DNA from: Parapedobacter tibetensis
GTDB lineage: Bacteria; Bacteroidota; Bacteroidia; Sphingobacteriales; Sphingobacteriaceae
Direction of reading: 5' to 3'
DNA: 64,000 nt
Assembly (NCBI RefSeq): GCF_024704835.1
Contig: NZ_JAMXBE010000001.1
Location: forward strand, 1 to 64,000
Both the position numbers and the translations under genes were made by a program. This document shows, piece after piece, positions 17,139-25,855 of this stretch. Positions within the stretch are counted from its first letter, which is position 1, and every line of letters starts with the position of its first letter. The notes under the pieces were generated by a model that did no database searches, was not told the DNA's origin, and saw nothing but the letters and a program-made list of their open reading frames with translations.

Positions 17139-18473
17139 CTATCGATTAAACAACAGCCGCTTTCCGCTGCCCTTTTCATGTAATTCACCCTGCACATATA
17201 CCAAATTACCTGACACCAAGGTGTGGCTGATGGTCGACATGAACGTATGTCCATCGAACGGCGACCAACCACATTTGGATAAGATGTTATGTTTCCCAAC
17301 CGTATAGGGTTTATTCAAATCCACCAGTACCAAATCAGCCCAGTAACCTTCTCGAATAAAACCGCGTCTATCGATTTGGAAGCAAGTAGCCGTATTGTGT
17401 GCCGTCTTCTGCACCAGCTGTTCCAATGTCAATTTTCCAGCATGTACCAGATCTAATAAGGCCAGTAAGGCATGTTGCACTAATGGTCCGCCAGATGGAG
17501 CCGACACATAGGGTTGGGATTTCTCATTGAGGGCATGAGGAGCGTGATCGGTTGCGATGACATCTATATGTCCATCCAGCACGGCTTGCAGGATCCCATC
17601 ACGGTCGGCAGCGGTTTTCACTGCGGGGTTCCACTTGATGAAATTGCCCTTTTCAGCATAGTCTGCATCGCTAAACCACAAGTGGTGCACGCAGGCTTCG
17701 GCCGTAATCCGCTTGGCTGCTAAGGGTATATCCTTATCGAAAAGATTAGTCTCCTTGGCTGTGGAAATGTGTAATACATGCAGGCGCGAACCATGCTTTC
17801 TAGCCAATTCTACTGCCCGGGAAGAGGAAATATAACAAGCCTCTGCCGAGCGGATAAGGGGATGCATATCAGCGGTAAGGTTATCACCATGCATCGCTTT
17901 ATATTTGGCTAAGTTTTGCCCAATGGTTGCTTCATCCTCGCAGTGTGTGGCGATGAGCATAGGCGCATTGGCAAATAGGCTCTCCAACGTATTTTCGTCA
18001 TCCACAAGCATGTTGCCAGTAGACGAACCCATGAACACCTTGATACCACATACCTCACGGGGATCGGTGCGCAACACTTCGTCGAGGTTGTCATTGGCGG
18101 CTCCCATGTAGAAGGAATAATTCGCCAGCGACCTTTCGGCGGCGATGTCGTATTTATCTTGCAGCAGCCGCTGCGTGAGCGTATTCGGCACTGTATTGGG
18201 CATTTCCATGAAGGATGTGGTTCCGCCGGCCACCGCCGCACGGCTTTCATGCCAGATATCCGCCTTATGGGTAAGGCCCGGTTCACGGAAATGCACCTGG
18301 TCATCGATCAGACCGGGGAGTATGTGAAGCCCTTCGGCGTTAATTTCCCGGTCTGCAACCCGATCAAGCTGCGGCGCGATGCGCTCAATCAGCCCATTGG
18401 CAATCAGCACATCGGCCGTAAACACTTTCCCTTCGTTAACGAGCGTAGCCGCTTTAATCAGTATTGTAGACAT
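17139..18473 (-). CDS. pyrC: Dihydroorotase, class I
   Basis: 444 residues, amidohydrolase fold. It catalyses reversible cyclisation of carbamoyl-aspartate to dihydroorotate, third step of pyrimidine synthesis, in the cytoplasm. Motifs: LPGLIDDQVHFREPGLTHK near 52-70, GGTTSFMEMPNTVPN, FMGSSTGNM, HCEDEATI, LHVLHISTA, VIATDHAPHALNEK and APSGGPLVQHALLAL. The usual D-x-H-x-H start of the metal site reads D-D-Q-V-H here, with Gln59 in place of the first His; I believe this is a common variant among Bacteroidota enzymes rather than a defect. It is first in an operon with two murein or peptide carboxypeptidases. Confidence 0.9.
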   Translation of the reverse strand: MSTILIKAATLVNEGKVFTADVLIANGLIERIAPQLDRVADREINAEGLHILPGLIDDQVHFREPGLTHKADIWHESRAAVAGGTTSFMEMPNTVPNTLTQRLLQDKYDIAAERSLANYSFYMGAANDNLDEVLRTDPREVCGIKVFMGSSTGNMLVDDENTLESLFANAPMLIATHCEDEATIGQNLAKYKAMHGDNLTADMHPLIRSAEACYISSSRAVELARKHGSRLHVLHISTAKETNLFDKDIPLAAKRITAEACVHHLWFSDADYAEKGNFIKWNPAVKTAADRDGILQAVLDGHIDVIATDHAPHALNEKSQPYVSAPSGGPLVQHALLALLDLVHAGKLTLEQLVQKTAHNTATCFQIDRRGFIREGYWADLVLVDLNKPYTVGKHNILSKCGWSPFDGHTFMSTISHTLVSGNLVYVQGELHEKGSGKRLLFNR

Positions 18474-18503
18474 AAACCGGTATTTATCGATGGTACGTTA
18501 GGA

Positions 18504-18511
18504 CAAACTTA
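18504..18511 (-). promoter_or_regulatory. Promoter -7 element for pyrC operon
   Basis: On the minus strand TAAGTTTG, an exact TAnnTTTG match, 30 bases upstream of the pyrC ATG. No TTG at the right distance was found. It implies a leader of about 25 nt. Confidence 0.45.
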
Positions 18512-18554
18512 CATAAAACATACCAAATTAGAGCGGAGGCCCGTATCAAGCCAT

Positions 18555-19016
18555 TTATAATGGCAGTCTGCCCATGAATTGCACATTCACCCTGCCGAGA
18601 TCGAGCCCTACCATAAACGAAGGCATCGCGCGGTCAAATACCCAATCATTATGCCTGCGGTACACATATCCCCTGCGGTACGGATCGTAGTATGTCCGGT
18701 GTTTGGGGAAATACACGTAGTCCGAACGGCGGTGGAAGCGACGATCATAGTACCAATCGTCATGGTCGCGATACCGCTTATGGTGATGTTTAGCGTACTT
18801 GCGGTAGGCCTTTTCACGCTTCTCGTAATATTTACGATCCGCTTTATCGCGTTCTTTTGCATATCTATAGGTGTGCTTCCGTTGCTTTTCGTAATGTTTA
18901 GCATATTCTTTCTTCGCTTTTCTATGATGCCCTCGTCCCCTACCCTGCGCATACGCTTCGGTAATGGTAACGGTGCTGAAAATCAAGACGGCTACATATA
19001 TCATTAACTTGTTCAT
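18555..19016 (-). CDS. Small secreted Lys/Tyr/His/Arg-rich protein, 153 aa
   Basis: The frame is open upstream to 19205, but the ATG at 19016 is chosen: it starts a clean signal peptide (MNKLMIYVAVLIFSTVTITEAYAQ) and has AAGGAAGAG just before it, while the upstream extension is translated from a DNA hairpin. The mature protein is extremely basic and aromatic, with repeated blocks of the form YAKxxEKxxK and YRYAKERDKADRKYYEKREKA (in parts), then DDWYYDRRFHRR and YYDPYRRGYVYR. A final segment, AMPSFMVGLDLGRVNVQFMG, is less charged. It should be periplasmic or surface exposed, possibly binding nucleic acid, LPS or peptidoglycan by charge. No family was recognised. Confidence 0.7.
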   Translation of the reverse strand: MNKLMIYVAVLIFSTVTITEAYAQGRGRGHHRKAKKEYAKHYEKQRKHTYRYAKERDKADRKYYEKREKAYRKYAKHHHKRYRDHDDWYYDRRFHRRSDYVYFPKHRTYYDPYRRGYVYRRHNDWVFDRAMPSFMVGLDLGRVNVQFMGRLPL

Positions 19017-19132
19017 GGCTCTTCCTTTTTTGTTAAACATCGTGTTTCTTAACTCGTTTGTCTGTAAGACAGCAGAAGTTGGGCTAAGGTTTAATGAAAG
19101 GCCAGGGGTTTCTTTTAAGGGAGGAAAGACCG

Positions 19133-19201
19133 AAAAGGTTTGTTTTTGCGCCACAATCCAGGGTACCCAAAAAAAGTGTTTGGCACAAAAACAAACCTTT
19201 T
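19133..19201. repeat. Long hairpin (21-bp arms, 27-nt loop)
   Basis: Left arm 19133-19153 (AAAAGGTTTGTTTTTGCGCC plus A) and right arm 19181-19201 pair at 20 of 21 positions. The single difference is a G-U pair in a minus-strand transcript but a C-A mismatch in a plus-strand one. It lies upstream of the 18555-19016 gene and downstream of the hairpin array. It could be a terminator for readthrough from the SusD operon, a 5' leader structure, or a small MITE; no long U-run follows on the minus strand. The rest of 19017-19302 shows nothing further. Confidence 0.6.
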
Positions 19202-19302
19202 TCATCGAAAAAAGACATCATTTATTCAATAAAAAAGATGTTTACGATATCGTTAAGGCTGTTTTTTGGCTAAATTAATTAGAATGTCAAAATGAAGCGT
19301 AC

Positions 19303-19620
19303 CCTAGGTGTTTTAACAAAACACCTAGGGTTTACAGTCTAGAACCTAGGTGTTCTAACAAAACACCTAGGGTTTACAGTCTGGAGCCTAGGTATTCTAA
19401 CGAAACATCTGGGGTGTACAGTCTGGAGCCTAGGTGTTCTAACAAAACATCTGGGGTGTACGGTCTGGAGCCTAGGTGTTCTAACGAAACACCTAGGGTT
19501 TACGGTCTGGAGCCTAGGTGTTCTAACAAAACAGCTAGTGTTTACGGTCTGGAGCCTAGGTGTTCTAACAAAACACCTGGGGTTTACAGTCTGGAGCCTA
19601 GGTGTTCTAAAGAAACACCT
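19303..19620. repeat. Tandem array of eight 42-bp hairpin units
   Basis: Units begin at 19303, 19345, 19387, 19429, 19471, 19513, 19555 and 19597, exactly 42 bp apart; the eighth is partial. Each has a stem CCTAGGTGTT, a 7-nt loop (CTAACAA in most) and AACACCTAGG, then a 15-bp linker like GTTTACAGTCTGGAG. There are no unique spacers, so it is not CRISPR. Because 42 is a multiple of three and the unit has no stop in some frames, long open frames of a 14-residue repeat appear on both strands; these are not believed to be genes. The array starts about 40 bp after the stop of the SusD-type gene. Confidence 0.85.
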
Positions 19621-19660
19621 ATTTCCTGTTTCCAATAACCTTCCGCTCTTCACAATGCAG

Positions 19661-21208
19661 TCAGTCCTTCAACAGCCACATCAATTCGTTTACATTGTCG
19701 TTGCCGTTAAACTGCCTGTCAATTGCTTCCCTTACGTTTTCCGTATTATAGTTTATCTCATCGCTTGGATACATCCAACGTACAGGCAAGCGGTCTGCCG
19801 GCACGTTTTCATTAGATGCCGGATTGATGGGAAACTCCGGGTACCCCGTACGCCGGTTTTCAAAGAAAGCACTCAAGGGCGATTGCAAAAACGTACCCAA
19901 ATATTTTTGGGTGACAATCTGATTTATCTGATTTTCCGCACTGCCTGTTAGCTTCACGGCATCTGTTGCAGGATAAGCCTGTATATACGCATCGTCCATC
20001 TGTCTATTGTGGTGGAAAGCGGCTTCATCTGGCGTGTTATCTGCCACGAAATGCATCGATGCCCGGATACCATCAGCGTAATAGGCCTGCGCATCTCCCG
20101 AAACCCACCCGCGTACCACCGCTTCCGCTATCGTCAGTTGTATCTGTGCGTGGTTCAGCAAGCAGACCGGTTCGCCCTCGGCGATCTCGGTATACCGCGC
20201 GTTCACTCCCGAATAGTCCTTCGAGTTGAGGATATCACCTATCGAAGCGTAAACAATTGCCGGATCTATGCCTTTGTACGCAGCGAAGTCCGATGCGGAT
20301 GCTCCATTTTCGATTTGTGCCTCGGATGGCGAAGCAAAATAGAAGACGCGGTAGTCATTCAGCGCTTTCAAGCGGTCTATCAGTACATCGGATACCATTG
20401 GGTAGATGACAAACTGGTTGCCCAGTTTGTGGAACGGATAGCGTTGGTGTTCCTGATCTGAATAGACCAATTGGAAATTATCGGCATTACTTTCAAAGAT
20501 GGGTCGGTTGTTCACGATGTCGTTGAAACGCTCCGCGACGCGGAGTTCCGCATCTCCCGTTTTCCTGTACAGGTTGATGAGTACTTTCAGCGCAAAGGAA
20601 TTGACCATTTTTTGCCATTTTACAGGGTCGCCCCCATAGATGACATCGCCTTCGAAGCTGCCCCCTAGGGCAAAGAAATTATTGGCCTCGTCCAATTCAT
20701 CCAAGATACCGACAAACACTTGTTTCTGCGTATCGTACATGGGTTTTATATTGTCTTCGCTTTCACCCTTCAGGGCATCGCTGTAAGGAATATCGCCTAC
20801 CTCCATCGTGGCGTTGAAGAACGTATACGCCCGCATGAAATGGCTTAGCCCTTTGTAGGAATTGGCCGCAGCCCCATCCAGTTCTTCCGTAAACTCCACC
20901 ATCTTCTCTGCATCGATGAGGCGGGTAAGTTTCCCGAAGCCCGCCCGGTCTATCCGGTTGTATTGCTCGCCCTGTGCAAACTCGCTCCACAGGATGTACT
21001 TATCGCGCATGAAATGGCCCATGAATCCCTTTTCCGAGCTGATATCATCGCGTGTGATATTCAGGATAAGCTTCGTGGCCAGCATTTGCGATGTGGCAAT
21101 GGTGGAACCGTCCGGATTTGTGTTCAACTCGTCGAAATGCGAGCAGGAAACCAATGCGCCCGATAGTATTACACAGGTTACTATAGTTTTTATATTTAGC
21201 GTTTTCAT
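19661..21208 (-). CDS. SusD/RagB-family nutrient-binding outer membrane lipoprotein
   Basis: 515 residues. Lipoprotein signal with LSGALVSCSHFDELNTNPDG (Cys22); the ELNTNPDG start is typical of the SusD-like_2 group. SusD-type motifs follow: LSHFMRAYTFFNATMEVGDIPYSDAL, DPVKWQKMVNSFALKVLINL, and a C-terminal FENRRTGYPEFPINPA and RWMYPSDEINYN. It sits on the cell surface as the lid of the SusC barrel encoded just upstream (6-bp gap) and captures the substrate, probably an oligosaccharide or peptide; there are no glycoside hydrolases next to it to tell which. Confidence 0.92.
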   Translation of the reverse strand: MKTLNIKTIVTCVILSGALVSCSHFDELNTNPDGSTIATSQMLATKLILNITRDDISSEKGFMGHFMRDKYILWSEFAQGEQYNRIDRAGFGKLTRLIDAEKMVEFTEELDGAAANSYKGLSHFMRAYTFFNATMEVGDIPYSDALKGESEDNIKPMYDTQKQVFVGILDELDEANNFFALGGSFEGDVIYGGDPVKWQKMVNSFALKVLINLYRKTGDAELRVAERFNDIVNNRPIFESNADNFQLVYSDQEHQRYPFHKLGNQFVIYPMVSDVLIDRLKALNDYRVFYFASPSEAQIENGASASDFAAYKGIDPAIVYASIGDILNSKDYSGVNARYTEIAEGEPVCLLNHAQIQLTIAEAVVRGWVSGDAQAYYADGIRASMHFVADNTPDEAAFHHNRQMDDAYIQAYPATDAVKLTGSAENQINQIVTQKYLGTFLQSPLSAFFENRRTGYPEFPINPASNENVPADRLPVRWMYPSDEINYNTENVREAIDRQFNGNDNVNELMWLLKD

Positions 21209-21214
21209 ATACTT

Positions 21215-24200
21215 CTATTTTTTATTACTGCTGAGGTGGAAACTAAGGTTGAGTCCGATAAAGCGTTGGGAAGGCGAGGTGAGATCACCATCGGAATTCC
21301 AATCGGGGTCTGCAAACCTGAAATCTTTGGCCCATAGGAATACATTCTGTGCGGTCAACGAAATGCGCGCGCGGCTCATCCCCCAACGTTCGCTCATTTC
21401 CAGTGGCAGGGTATACCCGATGGCCAGTTCACGGATTTTGATAAATGTGGGGTCTGTTGCCCCAAAGCGGCCATCGCCATACCGCCGGGCATATGTTTCA
21501 TAAGACACCGGGGTATCATTGGAGGCATACACCCGGGTATCTTCGGTAATTTGCCCGTATTGATCGAAAGACACGGAGCCGGAAACCACCTTCACCCCGT
21601 TGCCCACGTAAGATTCGTTGCCGTTGACCACCTCGTCATAACGCCACTGATTGTCACTATCCGGATGCGAGCCCGTATCCCACATCTTGTAAGCGGTATA
21701 ATTGCTCAATAGGCCTCCAAACCGGCCATCGAAGCTCAGCTGGAGATCAAAATCCCGGTAGGTAAACGAGTTGTTCAAACCCCAGATGAATTTGGGGTCG
21801 TTATAGCCAATCGCATAAGCATACTGACCCTGCTGTGGTAGCCCCCCATCCGTATGGATAACATTGCCTTGCGGGTCTGTCAGCCAATCGGTAATCGTAT
21901 AATTATCCACGCGTCCGCCCGCCTTCGTCCACAGGTTGTCGGGCGAGTATACCGGATCCAGTTCTTTATAATACTGATGGGTTGTAGCCCAATTCACAGC
22001 GACACCCCACGAAAAATTGGATTTTTTAATAACACCGGCGTTCAACGTAAACTCCATCCCCCTGCGTATCCGCGTTTCATCGGTATTGATCAGGGTTTCG
22101 GTAAAGCCTGATGCCGCCGAAATGGGAATCGATACCTGCCGGTTGTAGTTGAATACGTTGTAGTATGCCACGTCCAGTATCAGTCGATTGTCCAGCAGAT
22201 TCGCTACGGTACCCACTTCCCACGTACGGTTGGTCTCCGGCTCAATCACGTTGGTATTGAGTTCGGCAGGGTAAGCCGCCGTATTCAGGCCGTCCCAAGC
22301 ACCTTGTCCAATGGCATAATTCACATTTGTGGCATATACACCAAGGTCTTGCTTGGATACGGCCCATGAGCCGCGGAGCTTCCATAAGTCCATCCAGCCC
22401 GGCATACTGAAAAACTCACCCAACACCACGCTCGTGGCAATGGACGGGTAAAAGTACGAACGTGTCGTTGCATCCAGTGTCGAGCTCCAGTCGTTGCGGG
22501 CTGTCAAATCCAGGTAAACAGCATCCTTCCATCCAAATGACGCCAACCCCAACACACTATTCACCTGTTTGTGGGCACGACCGGTTTCGACATCCGGCCG
22601 TTCTACCGAGTTGTTTAATGAATACAGCCCCGGCACCATAATCCCGCTGCGGGTATAACCCGAAAGAGACTGGTCTTCCCATTTATAGATAGAAGCCCCG
22701 GCAGTAAGGTCAATATCAAAATTCGGCAGTATTTTCTTTCGTGCGTAGTTCAAGAGCAGGTCGGTATTCAAGCTATACCCCCTAGATTGATATTGTCCAT
22801 ACATCCCGTTGGCATGCCAGCCCCGGGAAGAATTAATGCCTGGCGGATTACGCCGCGTATTCTCATTCGAATAAAAATCGTACCCCACCCGCGCCGTCAC
22901 TTTCGCACCTTTAAACGGTTTGTAATGGGAGGTGAGGTTCACATTGGCCATGTTATTTTCCCGGCTCAGCAATTTCTCATAAGCAATCAGGTACGGATTG
23001 TCATACCAAGCTGTGTAATGCCAGTTCTGTTTCTCGTTGGGTGTCACCCAATAGTCGCGAAATTTAGTCACATCATACTCCGGGCCCGTCCACATGAGCA
23101 GTTGATAGATGTACCCTTGATCGTCATATCCGGCGCCGGTAGTCTGTGGCGTCATACTTCTATTGTAGCCCATATTGCTGTGGATTTCCACCTTGTCGCC
23201 AAGGTTCAGCTTACCAGAAATATTGGCATTGAGACGGTTCAACTTCAGGTTTGGATATTGCCCCTTGTTGTACACATGGGTGAGTGATGCCCGTATCGAT
23301 CCGATGTCGCCCGATCGGGCAAAGCTGATGTTGTTGTTGGTGACAATGCCGGGTTCCAGAAAGTTCTTGAAGTTGTTTTTACCGCGCGACGCAAGCTCCA
23401 TTACCTCCATTTGCTTGGTTTCCGGGTTCCATTGTTCCTCCATGATACCGATATCCAGCTTATTGCCCCATACATAATCGATAGAATTGTAGGATCCACC
23501 CACGCCCGCACTGTAGGAAGTCTGCACCTCCGGCAGTGTCAAATAGCCGGCGAAAAACATATTGTTGCTGTTCACGCTGATGCCATTCCCTCCACTTTTT
23601 GTGGTGATGATGATGGCACCGCCACCGCCCCGCACGCCGTAGAGGGCAGAGGCCGTGGCCCCCTTGAGCACGTCGATGCTTTCGATGTCGTCGGGCGGTA
23701 CCTGCCGAAGGCTCATATTACCATAGGGGACTCCATCGATGACCAACAGCGGATTGGAAGATCCTCCGCGCAATCGTATATCCGGCGACTCGTCAAACTC
23801 GGTACTGTTTTGGATCCACAGGCCAGCCACCTTACCGGTAAGCGAAGTGGCTACATCCACGCCTTTCACTTGCTGTACCTGATCGCCGCCAATGCGCTGC
23901 ACGGCGTACCCGAGTGATTTTTCCTCACGGACGATACCCAGGGCCGTCACCACCACTTCTTCGATCATTTCTTCCAAACGCCCCAGTTGAACGGAGATCG
24001 TTGTTCGGCCATCTGCGGATTCTTCGTGTGTGCGATACCCGAGGTAACTGAATATCAATACATCATTTGCCCCAACATTGCCGATGGAATAGCGACCATC
24101 TCCAGTTGTGGCGGCCTCGGTGGCCGTTCCCCTTATACGGATAGTCACCCCCTCAAGCGGCGTACCGCTCGCAACATCGGTCACTACCCCGATTATCGTT

Positions 24201-24604
24201 TGCTGAGCAAGTCCCAGTCCGTTCTTTTTTTCAGTACTGCTAAGTGGTGAATGTATCCGTCTCACCGGTTTTACCACATAAAACCGTTCGTTTACTTTTT
24301 CCACTTCCAGCTGATGCGGCGCCACTAGCTTATTGAGCGTGCCGGCAAGATGGTCTTTCGTAATGTCCGCCACATTCGGTGTTTCCAGGCTAAGGGTGCC
24401 GACACGTTCGGCATCATAGTTGATTCGCACATTGAAGCGCTGTTCCAAAGACGTAAAAAAGTCTTTGAAATACACTTTTTGTTTCGGTGTCTTTTTTTTC
24501 ATACTGAAGGCCTTTGCTGTTTGCTGCAAGGCCGTGGCGTTGGTTACCATTCCTGCCAATAGGAAGATTGCCAACAAATTCCGGATAAGTACATTTGATT
24601 TCAT
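21215..24604 (-). CDS. SusC/RagA-family TonB-dependent outer membrane transporter with N-terminal STN domain
   Basis: 1129 residues. Signal peptide (to about 28), STN signalling domain (about 45-110: KDFFTSLEQRFNVRINYDAE), carboxypeptidase-D-like beta-sandwich (about 135-205: GVVTDVASGTPLEGVTIRIR, GYRTHEES), TonB box region (EEVVVTALGI), plug (SLTGKVAGLWIQN, IRLRGGSSNPLLVIDGVPYG, IDVLKGATASALYGVRGGGG), then a long barrel. The STN domain marks it as a transducer: substrate passage is signalled to the anti-sigma factor FecR, encoded 9 bp upstream, and so to the divergent ECF sigma factor. It imports the ligand caught by the SusD partner, driven by TonB. The final Phe-less end LNLSFHLSSNKK is slightly extended. 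Confidence 0.93.
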   Translation of the reverse strand: MKSNVLIRNLLAIFLLAGMVTNATALQQTAKAFSMKKKTPKQKVYFKDFFTSLEQRFNVRINYDAERVGTLSLETPNVADITKDHLAGTLNKLVAPHQLEVEKVNERFYVVKPVRRIHSPLSSTEKKNGLGLAQQTIIGVVTDVASGTPLEGVTIRIRGTATEAATTGDGRYSIGNVGANDVLIFSYLGYRTHEESADGRTTISVQLGRLEEMIEEVVVTALGIVREEKSLGYAVQRIGGDQVQQVKGVDVATSLTGKVAGLWIQNSTEFDESPDIRLRGGSSNPLLVIDGVPYGNMSLRQVPPDDIESIDVLKGATASALYGVRGGGGAIIITTKSGGNGISVNSNNMFFAGYLTLPEVQTSYSAGVGGSYNSIDYVWGNKLDIGIMEEQWNPETKQMEVMELASRGKNNFKNFLEPGIVTNNNISFARSGDIGSIRASLTHVYNKGQYPNLKLNRLNANISGKLNLGDKVEIHSNMGYNRSMTPQTTGAGYDDQGYIYQLLMWTGPEYDVTKFRDYWVTPNEKQNWHYTAWYDNPYLIAYEKLLSRENNMANVNLTSHYKPFKGAKVTARVGYDFYSNENTRRNPPGINSSRGWHANGMYGQYQSRGYSLNTDLLLNYARKKILPNFDIDLTAGASIYKWEDQSLSGYTRSGIMVPGLYSLNNSVERPDVETGRAHKQVNSVLGLASFGWKDAVYLDLTARNDWSSTLDATTRSYFYPSIATSVVLGEFFSMPGWMDLWKLRGSWAVSKQDLGVYATNVNYAIGQGAWDGLNTAAYPAELNTNVIEPETNRTWEVGTVANLLDNRLILDVAYYNVFNYNRQVSIPISAASGFTETLINTDETRIRRGMEFTLNAGVIKKSNFSWGVAVNWATTHQYYKELDPVYSPDNLWTKAGGRVDNYTITDWLTDPQGNVIHTDGGLPQQGQYAYAIGYNDPKFIWGLNNSFTYRDFDLQLSFDGRFGGLLSNYTAYKMWDTGSHPDSDNQWRYDEVVNGNESYVGNGVKVVSGSVSFDQYGQITEDTRVYASNDTPVSYETYARRYGDGRFGATDPTFIKIRELAIGYTLPLEMSERWGMSRARISLTAQNVFLWAKDFRFADPDWNSDGDLTSPSQRFIGLNLSFHLSSNKK

Positions 24605-24613
24605 ATCGAATTT

Positions 24614-25591
24614 TTAGTGGGTATTTGCATTTTCGTTTCGGATGGCAATGGTATTGCCTTTTTGCTCCACGTCCAGTTCAAATGTCAGGGCAATCATGTG
24701 GAGGCCCAGCGACAAGTTGTCTGCGGGTACCGAGCCCGTAAAGCGCAGGTTTTCCAGTCCAGGGTCTGCAAAGGAAATATCATATCCATAGCGGTCTTTT
24801 ATCGTATTGGCCACATGCCACAACGGCTCATTTCTAAATGCAAGCAATTTGTATCGCCACGAAGCATAGTAGAGCGTATCCGCAGCCGATTTTTGCATCC
24901 GATCGCTCCCCGGCGCTATGTACACTGTTTCACCGGGCTCAATTAGTTGCCGGGAGGCGTTATACGCCGCCCTTACACTTCCACTGCTAAGCACTACACG
25001 GGCCTCGTCTTCCCGTGTGTTTACATTGAATGCCGTGCCCAACACTGTAATGTCCATTCCCTGTTTGGTATGTACGATAAAAGGCTTGTCCGACATGGGG
25101 ACCACCGAAAAAAAAGCCTCCCCATGAAGCCATACCTCGCGGCGGTCTTTGTCCAGAAAATCATCATTCACGCGGATTTCAGTATTGGCGTTCAGCACGA
25201 CCTGCGTACCATCGTCCAACAGTACCGTATCCAGTTGGCCATAGACCGTCTGTATGATGGTTTTCGGTTCGTACCAAGCAACATAACCAACTACTGCTGC
25301 TGTTATAAACAATGCCACCGCCGCTGCTAATCGGAATAGTGAAGTGCTGCGTAGAAAAGACCGTCGCTTGTTTTCGGCTTCAGGTGCAACGATCCGTTCA
25401 AAGATCCGATCGGCGGAAACGGAATCCATGCGCTGTTGTTCAGCAATCATTTGCATCACCTCCTCCACCCCTGAGATATCCTCATCCGTATCGGCTTGCT
25501 GCAAGTAAGAGATGATGCGCGCAGCTTCCGCTTCAGTACACTCACCGTGCAGCATTTTCTTAAATAATTCCTTCATCGACGCGTCTGGCAT
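24614..25591 (-). CDS. FecR-family anti-sigma factor
   Basis: 325 residues: cytoplasmic N-terminal helix bundle (residues 1-80, binds the sigma factor), one membrane helix (about 85-107, LFRLAAAVALFITAAVVGYV), FecR domain (about 115-215; TVLLDDGTQVVLNANTEIRV, REVWLHGEAFFSV, GMDITVLGTAFNVNTRE), and a C-terminal DUF4974-type STN-like domain (about 250-320; FRNEPLWHVANTIKDRYGYD). It holds the ECF sigma factor inactive until the STN domain of the SusC transporter signals. First gene of the FecR-SusC-SusD operon; the sigma gene is divergent, 264 bp away. The ATG at 25576 (MKELFKKML) is an alternative start. Confidence 0.9.
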   Translation of the reverse strand: MPDASMKELFKKMLHGECTEAEAARIISYLQQADTDEDISGVEEVMQMIAEQQRMDSVSADRIFERIVAPEAENKRRSFLRSTSLFRLAAAVALFITAAVVGYVAWYEPKTIIQTVYGQLDTVLLDDGTQVVLNANTEIRVNDDFLDKDRREVWLHGEAFFSVVPMSDKPFIVHTKQGMDITVLGTAFNVNTREDEARVVLSSGSVRAAYNASRQLIEPGETVYIAPGSDRMQKSAADTLYYASWRYKLLAFRNEPLWHVANTIKDRYGYDISFADPGLENLRFTGSVPADNLSLGLHMIALTFELDVEQKGNTIAIRNENANTH

Positions 25592-25692
25592 CCCGGCGTG
25601 TGTTTATTGGTAATACAATCGAAGTGCTCGGAGGGACGATAGCTAATGAAATTTTTTTATAAAAGCGCAACCGATTGCGTGCGACATTCCTT

Positions 25693-25722
25693 TTGGAAAT
25701 ACGTTAAGTATGTCTACCTTTG
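25693..25722 (+). promoter_or_regulatory. Promoter for the ECF sigma gene
   Basis: TTG at 25693-25695, 19-bp spacer, TACCTTTG at 25715-25722: a full match to the Bacteroidota housekeeping promoter. Transcription would begin near 25729, leaving a leader of about 127 nt before the ATG at 25856. Confidence 0.65.
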
Positions 25723-25855
25723 GTCGTTATAATTGACTTAGCAAACCATGTTGGCCAATAATATGGACAGGGAAAAATTATCAATTTGTTCATCATAATA
25801 CAACAAAAAAGATACGTTGGCGCCATACATTTACCGCTGATAATGTCCATTATAG

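Noticed and set aside
17139-18473. Dihydroorotase as a dead gene because of the missing His
   Set aside because: All other motifs, including HISTA and ATDHAPH, are intact, the length is normal, and the Gln is probably usual for this phylum.
19017-19205. N-terminal extension of the basic secreted protein to 19205
   Set aside because: The extra residues are translated from the 19133-19201 hairpin, and the signal peptide and ribosome-binding site favour the ATG at 19016.
19303-19620. CRISPR array at the regular repeat
   Set aside because: Units join directly with no unique spacers, the 42-bp unit contains its own hairpin and there are no cas genes in the window.
19339-19653. Minus-strand ORF of 14-residue repeats as a protein gene
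   Set aside because: It is only the 42-bp repeat read in frame; the plus strand is open in the same way, and there is no sensible start or signal.
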